DNA from: Pyrocephalus nanus
Lineage: Eukaryota; Chordata; Aves; Passeriformes; Tyrannidae
NCBI GenBank assembly: GCA_038380795.1
Contig: CM076277.1
Location: 1,269,501 to 1,333,500 of the forward strand
Reading direction: 5' to 3'
DNA length: 64,000 nt
Part shown: positions 21,751 through 34,108 of the stretch, piece by piece
Layout: each line of letters opens with the position of its first letter
Numbering within the stretch: the first letter of the stretch is position 1
Made by a program: the position numbers and the translations under genes
Notes under the pieces: model-generated
The model's input: only the letters and a program-made list of their open reading frames with translations
Database searches by the model: none
What the model was told of the DNA's origin: nothing

Positions 21751-24529
21751 GTAATGTACCTTCTTGTCATCTTGCAGCTGTCCTCAAAATACTTATTTAT
21801 GGAGTCATGGTGCTTGCCCAAATAAATAGATTATATTGGGTTGGAGTTACTTAGCTTGCAATGAGATTTGTTGGAATTATTCTTAGTGAATTTGGGAGTT
21901 GTTCTTTTCAGAAGTGCAGACTACAAGTGTCTGCGGTTGTTTAGTTGTTCAAAACTGGTCTGGTTAGCGAGTTCATTCATTCCTCTTCAATTCCTGTATT
22001 TTACCTGGGTTTGTTCTCTTTCATATCCTTCCATTACACATGGCTGTGTTATATGAAAAGGAAACCAGACTTGTCCATACAGTGTTTTACTGCCCGAACC
22101 ATCTAATTTAAACCACTGCAGTTCATCTGAGAATGGGTTCACTCTCGAGTACTTGAGTTGGTTGAGGACATAAGTGCTATTTTGCTGCTACCCTGACCTA
22201 CCCTACCTGACTGATTTTTTCCTGATGGGGACATGCAGTGCTCTCACATACCCCTGTGTACCCCCCAGCTCTGCAATCAGCTTGGTGGCAAGTTAGTGAT
22301 AACAGGCTTTTTGGGACATCTTTTACCAGCACGTCTAGATCTGGCAAAAGACATCTGTCCACTGTCTGAGCATCTTTGCAAAGGGCTGTAAGCTGAATAC
22401 TGATGGCTGCTCAGTCAAGTAGTCTTGTTTTCAACAATGTCAAATATCTTTTCAGAAAAATACCCATTACTTCTGAATATCCAAACACAATTTCTTGGTC
22501 ACTGGCAGCAGTTGTGGGGTCCTTGCTGCTGTTGCTCAGGAAAAGCTGGGATAAGATAAAAATACTGTGAAGAAATACCACTGTTTTGAGCTGTATCTTT
22601 CAAACAATTGGAAGTAGATATAAGCTAATAGATAGTTACTGTTGTGAAGGGATGTGTGTTAATACTGTAGATGAATTGTGCAGTTTTTTGAATGTAAATG
22701 ACTTTAATTGGTAGCTGCACAGAGTCGCTGTTGTGTGCTGAGTTTGTTATAAATATTAGTGCCAGGATTAATAAACATGAATCAGACCTCAGCTGAGAAA
22801 GGAAATTTTTAAAATCAATGTCAAATTAATTTGAAAATTACCCATGTGACAAGTGATTTAAACTGATTCAGAGAAAAACAGGATATTCTGAATGTGGATT
22901 TAGTAACTAACATGGGGATAGTCTAGGCAGATGCAGTGTTTCAAAAATGAGAAACTAGGATACAAAAAATACCAAAACTGACAATGCAATTTTTGTATGT
23001 AAAATATTGGAACATTAATAACAGTAAATATAGGATTGTTCAAACCTCCACAAAAGGGGATTTTAAAACTCCTCCTGTCATGTTTCCAGTCAAAACCAGG
23101 TTTATAGGTAGAACGAGGAAGAATTTAATAATTCCATTACTGTAGCAGCAGAAGGGCTTGGTGAATTAGTGAAGATCAAGAGACTTCTAAATAGGAATGA
23201 GGTTTTGGCATTCTTAACCAACATGTTCTTTAGAATCCAAAGGTATCAGCAAACTTTTAGTAAATCTGATGTTACAGTGGAAGAAGAACTGGCAGATGAA
23301 AATTTGGCCAATGCTTTTGGTTTTCAGAGGGGTTTTCTTTTCAGAAAGCTTGAAACTGGAAGCTTATAATCCTTTATTAGGAGTATATTTTAATTTTCCT
23401 TAAATGCATTTTGTAGCAATCAAGGGTGGGTATCACTTTGGATAATACATCCAACATGACTGCCCAACCCTTTTGCTGTTACTTTGAAAATTCCTGATCT
23501 ATGTAGAAACACTGGTATGTAGAAGAGGTTTTTAGAAAAACTGTAACTACATATTTTACATGACTTTAATATGCTTTTTGGCAGTGGATTTAATATACTC
23601 AGAAAACTAAATAATATGGTAGAAATTAATAAAATACTGATAGGACTCTATTGGCAGTGGTCTTGTAAAAAAAAAAAAAAAGATGGTTGCACAAGCATTT
23701 GTAGAGCAAATATTTCAAGGATTTCAATCCTGTAGTCAGTTTTTTCCCCACATCCATCTAGTTCATCAACAGATTTCCTGTATCACTGGGCTGGAGCCCC
23801 TCTGCTCTGGAGCCAGGCTGGGAGAGCTGGGGGGGTTCACCTGGAGAAGAGAAGGATCCAGGGAGACCTGAGAGCCCCTTGCAGGGCCTAAAGGGGATCC
23901 AGGAGAGCTGGAGAGGGACGGGGGAAAAGGGATGGAGGGACAGGACAAGGAGGAGTGGCTTTCCCACTGCCACAGGGATAGTGGGATGGGATATTGGGAA
24001 GAATGTTCCCTGTGAGGGTGGTGAGGCCCTGGCACCGGTTGCCCAGAGCAGCTGTGGCTGCCCCATCCCTGGAAGTGTCCAAGGCCAGATTGGACAGGGC
24101 TTGGAGCAACCTGGGCTAGTGGAAGGTGTCCCTGCCCATGGCAGGGGGTGGGACAAGATGGTCTTTAAGGTCCCTTCCAACCCAAACCTAATACATGTAA
24201 TTATATGAAATCTGTTTTAGTGGATATTTTCTCATCTTTCCAAACTAGTTTATTTCAATTTTTGAGTGATACTACCAAGTGATTATGTTGGCTATTGCAC
24301 TGGGTATTATTTGGTTATTTTTTTTATTGCTCATATTCAGAGAATCCCTGAAGTGTTTTGTTAGCATTGGTCACGTGTATCTGTGCAGGAGAAATCTCCT
24401 CTGCTTGAGACTAACCACTAGCAATTTTCAAAGCCAGTGTTTCAGTCTTTTCATCTCTTCTGGCAAGTTATTTCATCATATGTATTTGAAAACTGCCTTT
24501 GCACTGACCCTGTTTGTTTTTCTGTTAAG
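21751..24529 (+). other. NCOA6: NCOA6 intron after coding exon 1
   Basis: AT-rich unique sequence. It holds a 15-base A run at 23667-23681 and, about 100 nt downstream, a + strand CR1 copy (23783-24192). No other feature is recognised. Confidence 0.6.
23783..24192 (+). mobile_element. CR1 LINE, 3' part, same strand as NCOA6
   Basis: Typical CR1 3' block: 'ctggagcccctctgctctgg', 'ttcacctggagaagagaagg', 'ggtgtccctgcccatggcag' and 'aaggtcccttccaacccaaa'. It is 5'-truncated and appears little decayed. It closely matches the copy at 38905-39305. Confidence 0.93.
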
Positions 24530-24685
24530 AATCCAACAAGTTAAAAGTGCAAAAAATAGAGCCTTGGAACAGCGTCCGTGTCACCTTCAATATTCCCCGG
24601 GAAGCTGCCGAGCGGCTGCGAATCCTGGCTCAGAATAACAACCAACAGCTTCGAGACCTGGGCATTCTCTCAGTTCAGATTGAAG
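24530..24685 (+). CDS. NCOA6: NCOA6 coding exon 2
   Basis: Acceptor TTTTTCTGTTAAG, donor GAAG|GTATTT, phase 1 on both sides. Encodes residues ~79-130: [40 protein letters not shown] and LGILSVQIE. This is the most conserved block of the N-terminal domain and is nearly identical to what I know of mammalian NCOA6. Confidence 0.96.
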
Positions 24686-25238
24686 GTATTTCACACAAAT
24701 TTGCTTCCAAAGCTAAAATTTAAGTAGACTCAACAAGCAGTTTTGAGTACTTGGTTAATGTTTTAAAACTTCCAAGTTCCTCCTTTGGTGTCAGTGAAAA
24801 GATAGCTCAAGACTTTTATTTTTTCAAGAAAAAAAATTTAATAATAATAAAAATGAAAGCTGAAAATCCTCTGGGCATCAGGAAATCACCTGAAAAATGG
24901 TTTTTTGAGTGTTGGCTGGCAAAATGTGCACTGATTTTCTTTCCCTGTTGTTTCATATGAGGCTTTCTTTAAAACAAGTTTTCAGTGGATTTCACTGTTA
25001 AAATATCCGTTCTGGACAATTGTCCAAGAGCACCCTTGGAATAAAACCAAGGACAGGAGGTTGTCATGGCGTTTGCTCTTCCTAAAACTGAAATCCAGAA
25101 GGGCATTGTGATGCATGTCCTAACATATAGGTGAAGTCTGTTCTTCCATCCTTGACATTTCTTAAATGGCCATCTGCAAATGTCTGTATTCTGCTTTTCT
25201 GTCTCATTCTGCTCACCCAACCTGTGCATTACTTACAG
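24686..25238 (+). other. NCOA6: NCOA6 intron
   Basis: Short AT-rich intron with no repeat or other feature recognised. Confidence 0.7.
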
Positions 25239-25361
25239 GGGAAGGTGCCATCAACTTGGCTCTGTCTCAGAGCAGAAGCCAGGATGTCCGGATCAATGGG
25301 CCACTGGGAGCGAGCAGCGCCGTGCGGATGGAAACGGGCTTTGCCATGCAAGGGGGGCAAG
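25239..25361 (+). CDS. NCOA6: NCOA6 coding exon 3
   Basis: Acceptor GCATTACTTACAG, donor CAAG|GTAAAC. Encodes residues ~131-171: GEGAINLALSQSRSQDVRIN, then GPLGASSAVRMETGF and MQGGQG. Phase 1 at both ends. Confidence 0.95.
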
Positions 25362-26752
25362 GTAAACCCCTCAGGGTGTTTCTGTGGAGCTTTATACACT
25401 TAGCAGTTTGTTACTGAGCTAATCGTGACCTTTCACTGGTTATAGCAACTATTGTCTGCAGAATTCTACTTGCCATTTTAATTCATCTGTGTTCTTGTTT
25501 TGTGCTGTCAAACCGTGTCCTGCATTATGTAAACTAAATCATTGGCTGCATTTTGTCCCACAGACATTGGAGTGATTTTGGTGGGGCCAATTGTTTTTTT
25601 TAGGGGGTGGTTGTTGTTTTTTTCTGTGGTTTGGTGGTTTGGAGTTTTGTTGGTTTGGTTGGTTGGTGGTTGTTCATAAGGCCTGTTAAGCAGATGAGTC
25701 CAGTGTAGAGAAAGTGCACAAAAGTCTTGCTGTTCCCTTCGGCTCCCTTCATGGAAACGAGCATAAGCATTTATTCAGTGTACAGTAATAAATCCATTAG
25801 AATTATGGGAAGGACAGGACACTGTCACTGCTACTGTCTCTTTTTATTTTCTGATAAACTTTTGGGATCCAGTCATAGAGAAGGAATTTTTGTGAAGAGA
25901 TGTAGTTTCATTGAACTCCACATTTTATAGCATTGTATAAGCATAAGGAATTTTTAACTACAGAATTCAGGTTTTACAAAGAGTTTTTACAAGGAAAGCT
26001 ACTGTATAAATTATTTTAATAGCTGACTAATAGGGCTAATTAATATTTTAGTTAATAGGATATAAAGCCATTAAAAAAAAAAAACAGGAGCATTTTTGGT
26101 CAGTTTGTGTAAAATGCATTTAAGGCTGTTGATGAGAAGGAATGGAAAGAACATTGCAACTCTGTAGAAACCTGATTAAATGATAGTGAAATCATTATGC
26201 TTAACAAAGAACGTAAAACGTTTAAAGAAGGGCTCTACTCTCTGCTGTGTCAATCATGATCTTCATTTCCTGTCTGTAGGCCAAACAGTATAAATATAAC
26301 AGCAATAACAGGGCAACAGTATCAATCATTTTATAAAATAGCAGTTTGTGGAAGTGAAACATTGAATTTTTTTCTCTCTTGCAACATCTCAGTTACTTTC
26401 TAGTTTCAGATTTTGCAAAAAATCTGAGTTAAATCTATAACTTTGATACGGTCTTGTGACTTGATGACTTCAGTGGCAAGTCAGGCTCACCTTATTTCAG
26501 TAGTGTTTCCTTTTATATTCTTTTTAAAGGTTTGGTGTTAAAGCTTCAGCATGACGTGAACTTGTTTGTTTGATATCAGAGAATCTGACCTTTTCGACAG
26601 AGAGGTCTGTCCTCAGGTTATTTCAGACAAACAATTCTTGAAGTCTAAATGTTTTATTGACTTTTTTTTTTTTTTTGTTAAAAGAAAAAATCTAAAATTC
26701 TTCTCTACGTAAAAACTGCAAGACTTGATAATTTCTATGTTTATTTTTTAAG
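25362..26752 (+). other. NCOA6: NCOA6 intron
   Basis: AT-rich intron. A T/G-rich low-complexity patch of GGTTT/TTGG runs lies at about 25590-25680, and A or T runs occur near 26070 and 26660. No gene or mobile element recognised. Confidence 0.6.
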
Positions 26753-26881
26753 GTTTAATAAGAATGAGCAATGCTACAGCTGTCATGATGTCCCAGACTG
26801 GAAATGTGCCCTCCTCTATGGTGGCAGGTGGTGCTAGTGCTGAGCTGCAGCCACGAACACCTCGGCCTTCCTCACAGCCAG
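26753..26881 (+). CDS. NCOA6: NCOA6 coding exon 4
   Basis: Acceptor TATTTTTTAAG. Encodes residues ~172-214: LIRMSNATAVMMSQTGNVPS, then SMVAGGASAELQPRTPRPSSQP. The donor is ambiguous. CCAG|GTGGTA (end 26881) and GGTG|GTAAAA (end 26884) lie 3 nt apart, both keep phase 1, and the second adds one glycine. I chose 26881 because it aligns with the mammalian SQ-DAMDP junction. Confidence 0.9.
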
Positions 26882-28519
26882 GTGGTAAAACTTAGTCATA
26901 GTACTGACCTGAAAATGTTCTTGTGTTTTTATTCTTCAGCACACAGGCTTGAGCATGTGCTCCTGCTCAGAATTGTCCTGGAGCATTTTCTCTGCCCTTC
27001 TGGGAGCTGCTTCCTGTGGAACCCTCTCTGCCCCCATTCACTTGTTAAAACTTTTCAAATAATTTGGATGCCTAATAAGTCACTGCTTTGCTTGGCATTT
27101 TGTGTTGAGCAGTGGCAGTGGTATTTTTCCGGTTGAACTGTTGTGACTGAGCTTTATCTTTAGCTAAAGGTAAGAGAAGGATTGGTTCAATGAGGCAGGA
27201 ATCTTTCTGATAGGAAGCAAATGCCCCAGACTGAGCACAAATGCTTTTCAGGAGGAGTAGGTAGACTAGAAATTTTAGGATTGGGGATCTGGAGGGTGTG
27301 AATATTTAGGCTTTGTTCTTCACAATTCTGATAGTGCAGCTTATTTGCATTTTGGGACTACAGAAAAAAGGGATGGGTTATTACTTTTCCCTCCATAAAA
27401 TGGCGGCAGTACTTGCCAACTTCTATAGAGTTCTTTGTTATTTATTCTTACAGATAGCATAAATGTTTTAAGTATTCTGGGAATATTAGTTTATTATACT
27501 ACCTTAATTTTTTAACTGTTAGGAATAGCCCTAACAAGTGAAATATAAGTACAAACTGGAGGACCAAGAGGCTGGAGAGCTGCTCTGGGGAAGGGGATCA
27601 GGTGGTTTGGGCTAAAGGGCAACTGGAACAGGAGCCAGCAGTGCCCTGGCAGCCCCAAGGGCCAGCCCTGTCCTGGGGGGCACCAGGTCCAGCATCGCTG
27701 GCTGGATGAGGGCGGGTCTGTCCCGCTCTGCTCCGCTCTGGGGCAGCCTCATCACAAGTCCTGGGGGCAGTTTGGGCACCTCAGCTCATGAAGGACATCA
27801 GAGGGCTCGAGTGCGTCCAGAGGAGGGGTCCAGGATAGGAAAAGGGTTTGAGGGCAGGGCTTAGGAGGAGCAGCTGAGGCCCCTTGGCCCATTGAGCTCA
27901 GAGAAGAGAAGCTGAGGGGTGACCCCATCAAAGTCTGCACCTTCCTCACAGGGGGCAGTGCAGGCAGGGGCTGATCTCCTCTCTCTGGGGACCAGTGATG
28001 GGAGACAAGGAGATGGGATGAAGGTGCATCACTGGAAGTTCAGATGGGACATTAGGGAAAGGTTCCTTGCTCAGAGAGTGGTCAGTCCCTGGAACAGGAT
28101 CACTAGGGAAGCAGTCACAGCACCAGCCTGCCAGAGCTCAGGGAGTGTCTGGAAAATACTCTTAGTCCTGTGGGTAATTCTAGGTGGTCCTACCAGGAAT
28201 GGGGAGTCAGACTCAGTGGTCCTTTTTCGGTCCCTTCTAGCTTGAGGTATTCTGTGATTCTGCAGTTCTGAGTGTGTAGAAGGCTCACATTAGACTGCAG
28301 CAACAAGCCCCGTGGAACTGTCGTGCTGTATTTTAGAGCGCTTCCCAGGACTCCTCGACATTTTAGAAACTAGAGCATTGTCTGCTGGAGAAATTGGAAA
28401 TTGGAGTGTGAATTTTTGTGAAGAGTAAGCAAATGCAAGCAAGCAATTTAGCCTTGTTTGGGGATGGGTTTTGTCTACAGTAGGTTATTTTTTTTTGCTT
28501 TTCTTTGCTATTTTAATAG
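26882..28519 (+). other. NCOA6: NCOA6 intron
   Basis: Unique AT-rich sequence to about 27540, then a CR1 copy to about 28262, then about 250 nt of unique sequence before the next acceptor. Confidence 0.6.
27545..28262 (+). mobile_element. CR1 LINE, 3' part, diverged subfamily
   Basis: Shows the CR1 order read on the + strand: 'gtccagaggaggggtccagg', 'aggaggagcagctgagg', 'cattagggaaaggttcctt', 'ccctggaacaggatcactag', ending 'ggtattctgtgattctg'. It is more decayed, and longer on its 5' side, than the copy at 23.8 kb, so it is probably an older insertion. Confidence 0.85.
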
Positions 28520-29332
28520 ATGCAATGGACCCACTCTTATCTGGGCTAAATATCCAGCAGCAAAATCATCCATCAGGATCTTTAGCTCCCCAGCTCCATT
28601 CAATGCAGTCAGTTCCTGTAAACAGGCAGATGAATTCAGCCAACTTTCAGCAGCTACAGCAGCAGCAGTTGCAGAATCGTCCTCCCCAACCACATCAGCA
28701 GCCACAGCAGGGTATTCGACCTTCATTCACTTCACCAGCACAGGTTCCAGTTCCCCCTGGCTGGAACCAGCTTCCTTCTGGAACACTTCAGCCTCCTCCA
28801 ACCCAGGGAGCATTGGGTACATTGACAGTAAACCAGGGTTGGAAAAAGGCCCCGTTGCCTGGACAGATGCAGCAGCAACTTCAAGCAAGACCATCTCTAG
28901 CAACAGTACAAACTCCTACTCATCCTCCACCTCCATATCCTTTTGGAAGCCAGCAAGCTTCCCAGGCTCACTCAAACTTTCCCCAAATGAGCAATCCTGG
29001 CCAGTTTACTGCTCCTCAAATGAAAAGCCTTCAGGGAGGGCCCTCGCGGGTTCCTACGCCACTACAGCAACCCCACCTGACCAACAAGTCTCCTGCTTCC
29101 TCCCCCTCCTCCTTCCAGCAGGGATCTCCTGCCTCATCTCCAACCGTTAACCAGACGCAGCAGCAGCTGGGACCAAGGCCTCCCCAGAGTAGCACACTTC
29201 CCCAGGGATTCCAGCAGCCTGTCACTTCTCCTAGTCGTAATCCTATGGTGCAACAGGGGAATGTACCCCCCAACTTCATGGTGATGCAGCAGCAAAACCA
29301 AGGTCCACAAGGTTTACACCCTGGTTTAGGAG
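28520..29332 (+). CDS. NCOA6: NCOA6 coding exon 5 (Q/P-rich)
   Basis: Acceptor TTGCTATTTTAATAG, donor GGAG|GTAAGA, phase 1 on both sides. Encodes residues ~215-485, beginning DAMDPLLSGLNIQQQNHPSG. The glutamine cluster (QQLQQQQLQ, 28648-28674) is only a few residues where human has a long polyQ tract. SQQASQAHSNFPQMSNPGQF and KSPASSPSSFQQGSPASSP are conserved landmarks. Two other frames stay open over much of this exon because of composition and are shadows. Confidence 0.96.
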
Positions 29333-31920
29333 GTAAGAAGTACTGAGACTTTCATTTATTTTAAAAAGAAAAGAAAAATAAAATGTCTAGAACTAAGGTT
29401 GCTGTTAGTTCTGAAAAGATCCTGTACGAGACAGAATAAAGGCACAGATGGAGAGTGAAGTGAGTGTGGGTGAATTAGCACCAGTGTCACTTGGGTTCTC
29501 CTCCCTGTCTGTGTCCTGCAGTGTTATAGAATCAGCATAGGCTCTGGGCCCCTGCAGAGTGGAGTTGCTGTGTACAGTTGTTACTGGTCATTACTGACAG
29601 TTATCTGCTTGACAGTTCTTCTGTTGCCTTTAAGCAAGCTTAGGATGTTTCAGAGATGGTGGAGGGGTTTGGTTTTGGTTTGTTTTGGTGTTGTTCTTTT
29701 TTAGGGCAAGGGGAAGGATTTTTTTTTTTTTTTGAGAGAGAGTGTAATGGAAGCAACCAAACATTTTCTTTCTCTCTTCAGCTTCCTCTGTCACCATTTA
29801 CATATTCTACTACAGAACTGAGGTGTTGTTTTGCATCCTTTCTAAGCTTGGATGTCTCTTCTTGACCCTGTCTTTATTTGTCATCAGTTTCTTCCCATTT
29901 AAAGAGGAAAGAGCTATTATTGCCATGCTGTTATAGTCCCTGCTCAGAAATTAGGAGGTTAAAGGATGTTTTAACTTCTCCTTTGGCTGTGTTGTCTTTA
30001 GTTTTCTCTTCAAACCAACGTACTCGCATCTTTTCCTTACTAATTCTAGAGTTCTTCTCTAACAGTGAAGGAATTTGTTTGTTTGGTCCCAGAATCTCTT
30101 CTGTGGGTTTTTTTCCCCTTGAGCTTCTTTTAGTTCTGTGCAGACTTACTGTGCTTCTCTCTGCTCACCTTGGTGTGCTGATCGGGACAAGCTTCTTGTT
30201 TGCGCTCTTTGTGCCATAGGTCTCGTTTGATTTCAGGTGAATTGTCTTAGTTTCAAGGTTCTCCTTTTAGGACCTGCCAGTGCCCTGTACTTGCTGTTTC
30301 TTGTCTTGTCTCCATCTGGAAGAAGTTATTAATTGTTTATTTTTGTTGTATTTCCCTACAGTTTTGCTTCACCAGCCATATATCCCCATCAGGAATCATA
30401 GCCATGACCTCTAGGCAATATAATCTTTGCATTCTCCTTCCTTCTACTACAAACACAACCCTTCTTTATTTGAGTTAAAAATGACACTGCAAATAAACCA
30501 TTAAGATACGTTGTGTGGCCTCACTGTAGATCTTATTGCTTAAATTAGCAATTCTGCTGTGAGCTGTATCCTCAGCTGATATAAAAAGACAGGATTCTTT
30601 GGTTTCAACAAAGCTGTGTTGCTCCCACTTGCTGAGATTTTTGCCTCACTTCTGTGCATGCTTATTCTTTTCTGCAAATTATATGTTAATTAAGTTGTAA
30701 TTATAGATCTTCCTGGTTTTAAGCCATCTTGCATTATGTTAACGAAGTTGTAATTACAGATTTTTTTCCTGCTTGCATTTAAAGTTTTGGTGTATGTGAA
30801 TGCATTCAGACACTTTCCATTTCACACAGTTAATTTAACAAATTAGAATTTAAATCAGATTTTGAATAGGACAAACCAACACTTTCTTTTTTCCTCAGTT
30901 CAAGTGTTCCTATGTGCAAAACCTCCCTAAAAGCTGAGCAGAACTAAAACTAGAGTCCAGTGATGTAGTGTTTCAAGAAGTCTGTGTTCCATATTTGCAG
31001 ATGTATCTTGCTGTTTGACCTGTAGACTTGATTACTTTGAAATATTAATTATAAACCTAAGACCAGATTATTAACACAAGCAGCACAATAAAGAGTGCAA
31101 GAAAGCTGTGACTGTGGAAGGAACCAAAGTCACATTCTGGCCCTGGGTGGGGAGGAGATGGGCAGGGCTGGTTCTAAGTGTCAGGTGTTATCTGTTTGAC
31201 AGTGAGGTAAAAAGAAGTGGGTTCTACGAAATCCATCCATGCTGCTGCTGATGTTGGCAGGTAGAGGGAAGGTTTTCTCTATGTCCCAGGGCAGCAGTAA
31301 TGTTTTGATATGTCAAAGTGTGAGTGTTGTGCCAGAGTTGGGCCTGACAGAATTCCTTGCTCTTGCAGCAGGAATAGCAGGGCTACTTGAAAGAGCAGCA
31401 GGTCTGGACATGCTGAACCTTGAGGTTCCTCAGCCCACTCTGGGTTGAGAAGATCTTTTGAGCGTGTGTGCACACAGCAGCACTGATAGGGAATGTGTGC
31501 CTGTGTCAGTTGTTGAGAGGAGCACACCACTGTAACAAAAATGCCAGTTGTTTGTGTAGGTGGAGTAAGTTAAAGGCCTACTAAGAGTTGAGATGAAGTG
31601 CAGCAGAAACCAGCACAACTACATTACTTTAATTTCTAGTTCCTAAAAGTCAAATATGGACTTTTCACCTCCTCTGTGCGGTAAGTTTTGTACTTCAATT
31701 ATGTATTGAAATGAGTCATAGTAATTTGTTAGGCAGAATTGTTGCACAGATCATAACTATAAATGTCTTCAGTGGGTTTTGTGTATTGGCAAAAAATGCT
31801 TTCTGCCTAAACCTGTAACATGACAGCACAGACTCAAAGGTATTCTCCAATGATAGATTTTTCTCTTTTTTATTTCTTCCTGTTTTCCGTATTTACTAAT
31901 AAGAAAATTCTCCTGTTCAG
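29333..31920 (+). other. NCOA6: NCOA6 intron
   Basis: AT-rich unique sequence with a T run at about 29720-29733. No recognisable gene or repeat. Confidence 0.6.
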
Positions 31921-32067
31921 GAATGCCCAAGCGTCTCCCGCCGGTGTTCCCTGCAGGCCAGGCTAACCAGAACTTCCTGCAAGGGCAGGTGCCTTCCACA
32001 GCGCCAGGAACAGCAGGGAACAGTGGAGCACCGCAGCTGCAAACCAGCCAGAACGTGCAGCACACAG
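31921..32067 (+). CDS. NCOA6: NCOA6 coding exon 6
   Basis: Acceptor TCTCCTGTTCAG, donor CACAG|GTCTGA, phase 1. Encodes residues ~486-534: GMPKRLPPVFPAGQANQNFL, then QGQVPSTAPGTAGNSGAPQL and QNVQHT. Confidence 0.95.
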
Positions 32068-32991
32068 GTCTGACCGCAATGGGTGTTCCTCGGCTCTGTC
32101 CTTTCAGAGCACGGGCTGCCTTTACCTGAGTCACACAGATCCCAAACCAGAAACTCCTGCCGTCAACAGGGAGTTGCTGGCTGGGGCTGCAGCAGCATTC
32201 TGTGTTTGTTGCTGGATGAAGAAAAGCAAAGCATGAGGCTGCTGTATGTTCTCACACAACCCAGCTATTACTGATGAGGACTGTGGTCCTGGGCTCCAGT
32301 AGTAGCTGTTAAGAAATTGAATGAAACTAGCAAATTTGAAGGCAAGGGGTAATAAAGATACAACACAAAAGGAATTTCTTGTCCAGAAAAAAAAAAGTAT
32401 AATTATCATAGAAGCACAATAACAAAATTTTCTTGTTCTGCTTTGAAGAAGTTATTTATTAGTTCCTTAGAAAGCTTTGTAAGTCTGCTTACAGTGTGAA
32501 AATGAAATGTTTAGTTCACAAATGTCTCCATTTAACAATTCAGTTATTAGTCTTTTGTCTGGATTATGGAAACCCTGATAATGTCATTTCATCAATATTC
32601 CACATGCATTTATTTTTTAACCCATTATAAAGTAACCTCAAGGTATGGAGCTTATTTTGGGTAGGAATTACTCTACTGACATTATAGAAGACTTTCAAAG
32701 TTAAGTTCAGATAACAACTGAAATTAAGTTTCTGTTCTGTCCCCTGCAGTGGGAGTACAAGGGAACTCCCAGTACACAAGTGTTTATTTTGAGATGTAGG
32801 ATGTTCTGTTTTGGCAGCCAACATGTATCTATAGCATCAAGTACCACATTCCAGAACTTCAAATATGTGAGATATTTCAGTTCCTTGGAAAATGGGGGAT
32901 AACAATTCTGGAGTACTTTCTCAGCATCAAAAGATATGAAAACTCTTACGCCAATTAGTCTCTTACTGGTGTTTTCTTTTTATTTCCTAAG
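32068..32991 (+). other. NCOA6: NCOA6 intron
   Basis: AT-rich intron with no recognised feature. Confidence 0.65.
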
Positions 32992-34108
32992 GTGGCCAAG
33001 GATCTGGACCTCCTCAATCTCAGATGCAAGCAGCGCATGGCCCACCAAATATGATGCAGACCAATCTAATGGGACTTCACGGAAATATGAACAACCAGCA
33101 GGCTGGTGCTACTGGGGTGCCACAGGTTAACATGGGCAACATGCAGGGACAGCCTCAGCAAGGACCACAGTCCCAGCTTATGGGGATGCATCAGCAAATT
33201 GTGTCCTCTCAAGGACAGATGGTGAACATTCAGGCTCAGGGATCACTGAACCCTCAAAACCAGATGATACTTTCGCGAACTCAGCTCATGCCGCAAGGCC
33301 AAATGATGGTGACGCCACAAAACCAAAATCTTGGTCCCTCTCCCCAAAGGATGACCCCACCTAAACAGATGATTCCTCAGCAGGGACAGCAGATGATGTC
33401 CACACACAATCAGATGATGGGACCTCAGGGCCAGGTCTTGCTACAGCAAAACTCGATGATGGAGCAGATGATGACCACTCAGATGCAAGGAAATAAACAG
33501 CCTTTTAATACTCAGAACCAGTCCAATGTTATGACGGGGCCAGCTCAACTGATGAGAGGACCAACGCCAAACATGCAAGGAAACATGGTGCAGTTCACTG
33601 GGCAGATGATGGCACAGCAAGGCCCCGTGAATGGGAATCCTTCTCAGGTGATGGGAATTCAAGGACAAGTTTTAAGACCCACTGGACCTGGTCCTCACAT
33701 ATCTCAGCAGCTCGGGGACACTACTCCTACAACAAACAACGATGTGAACTTGACACAGATGTTACCTGAGGTTCCTGTGCAGCAGCCAAACATGGTGCCT
33801 TCTCATATGCAAGGAATGCAAGGAAACAGTGCTTCGGGGAGTCATTTCTCTGGCCACGGGCTGCCTTTCAACCCAGGGTTTAGTGGAACACCAAATGGGA
33901 ATCAGGTTTCCTGTGGGCAGAATCCTGTGTTTCCTGTCAATAAAGATGTGACTCTCACAAGTCCACTCTTGGTTAACCTTCTCCAAAGTGATATATCAGC
34001 AGGACACTTTGGTGTGAACAACAAACAAAATAATCAGAATCCCAACAAGCCAAAGAAGAAGAAGCCTCCAAGGAAGAAGAAAAATAATCAACAGCTAGAA
34101 CAAACAAC
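32992..34108 (+). CDS. NCOA6: NCOA6 coding exon 7 (Q/M-rich, LXXLL-1)
   Basis: Acceptor TATTTCCTAAG, donor ACAAC|GTAGGT, entering in phase 1 and leaving in phase 2. Encodes residues ~535-906. It is rich in QMM/QGQ repeats (for example GPQGQVLLQQN and MQGNMVQFTGQM). The receptor-binding box LVNLL at 33969-33983 lies within LTSPLLVNLLQSDIS, the principal LXXLL motif of the family. The exon ends in the basic stretch NKPKKKKPPRKKKNNQQ, a probable nuclear localisation signal. A TAG lies two bases past the donor, so read-through would truncate the protein here. Confidence 0.96.

Noticed and set aside
28458..29150. 230-codon + strand frame over NCOA6 exon 5
   Set aside because: Alternative frame of a real coding exon. 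The NCOA6 frame has clear homology and correct splice phases.
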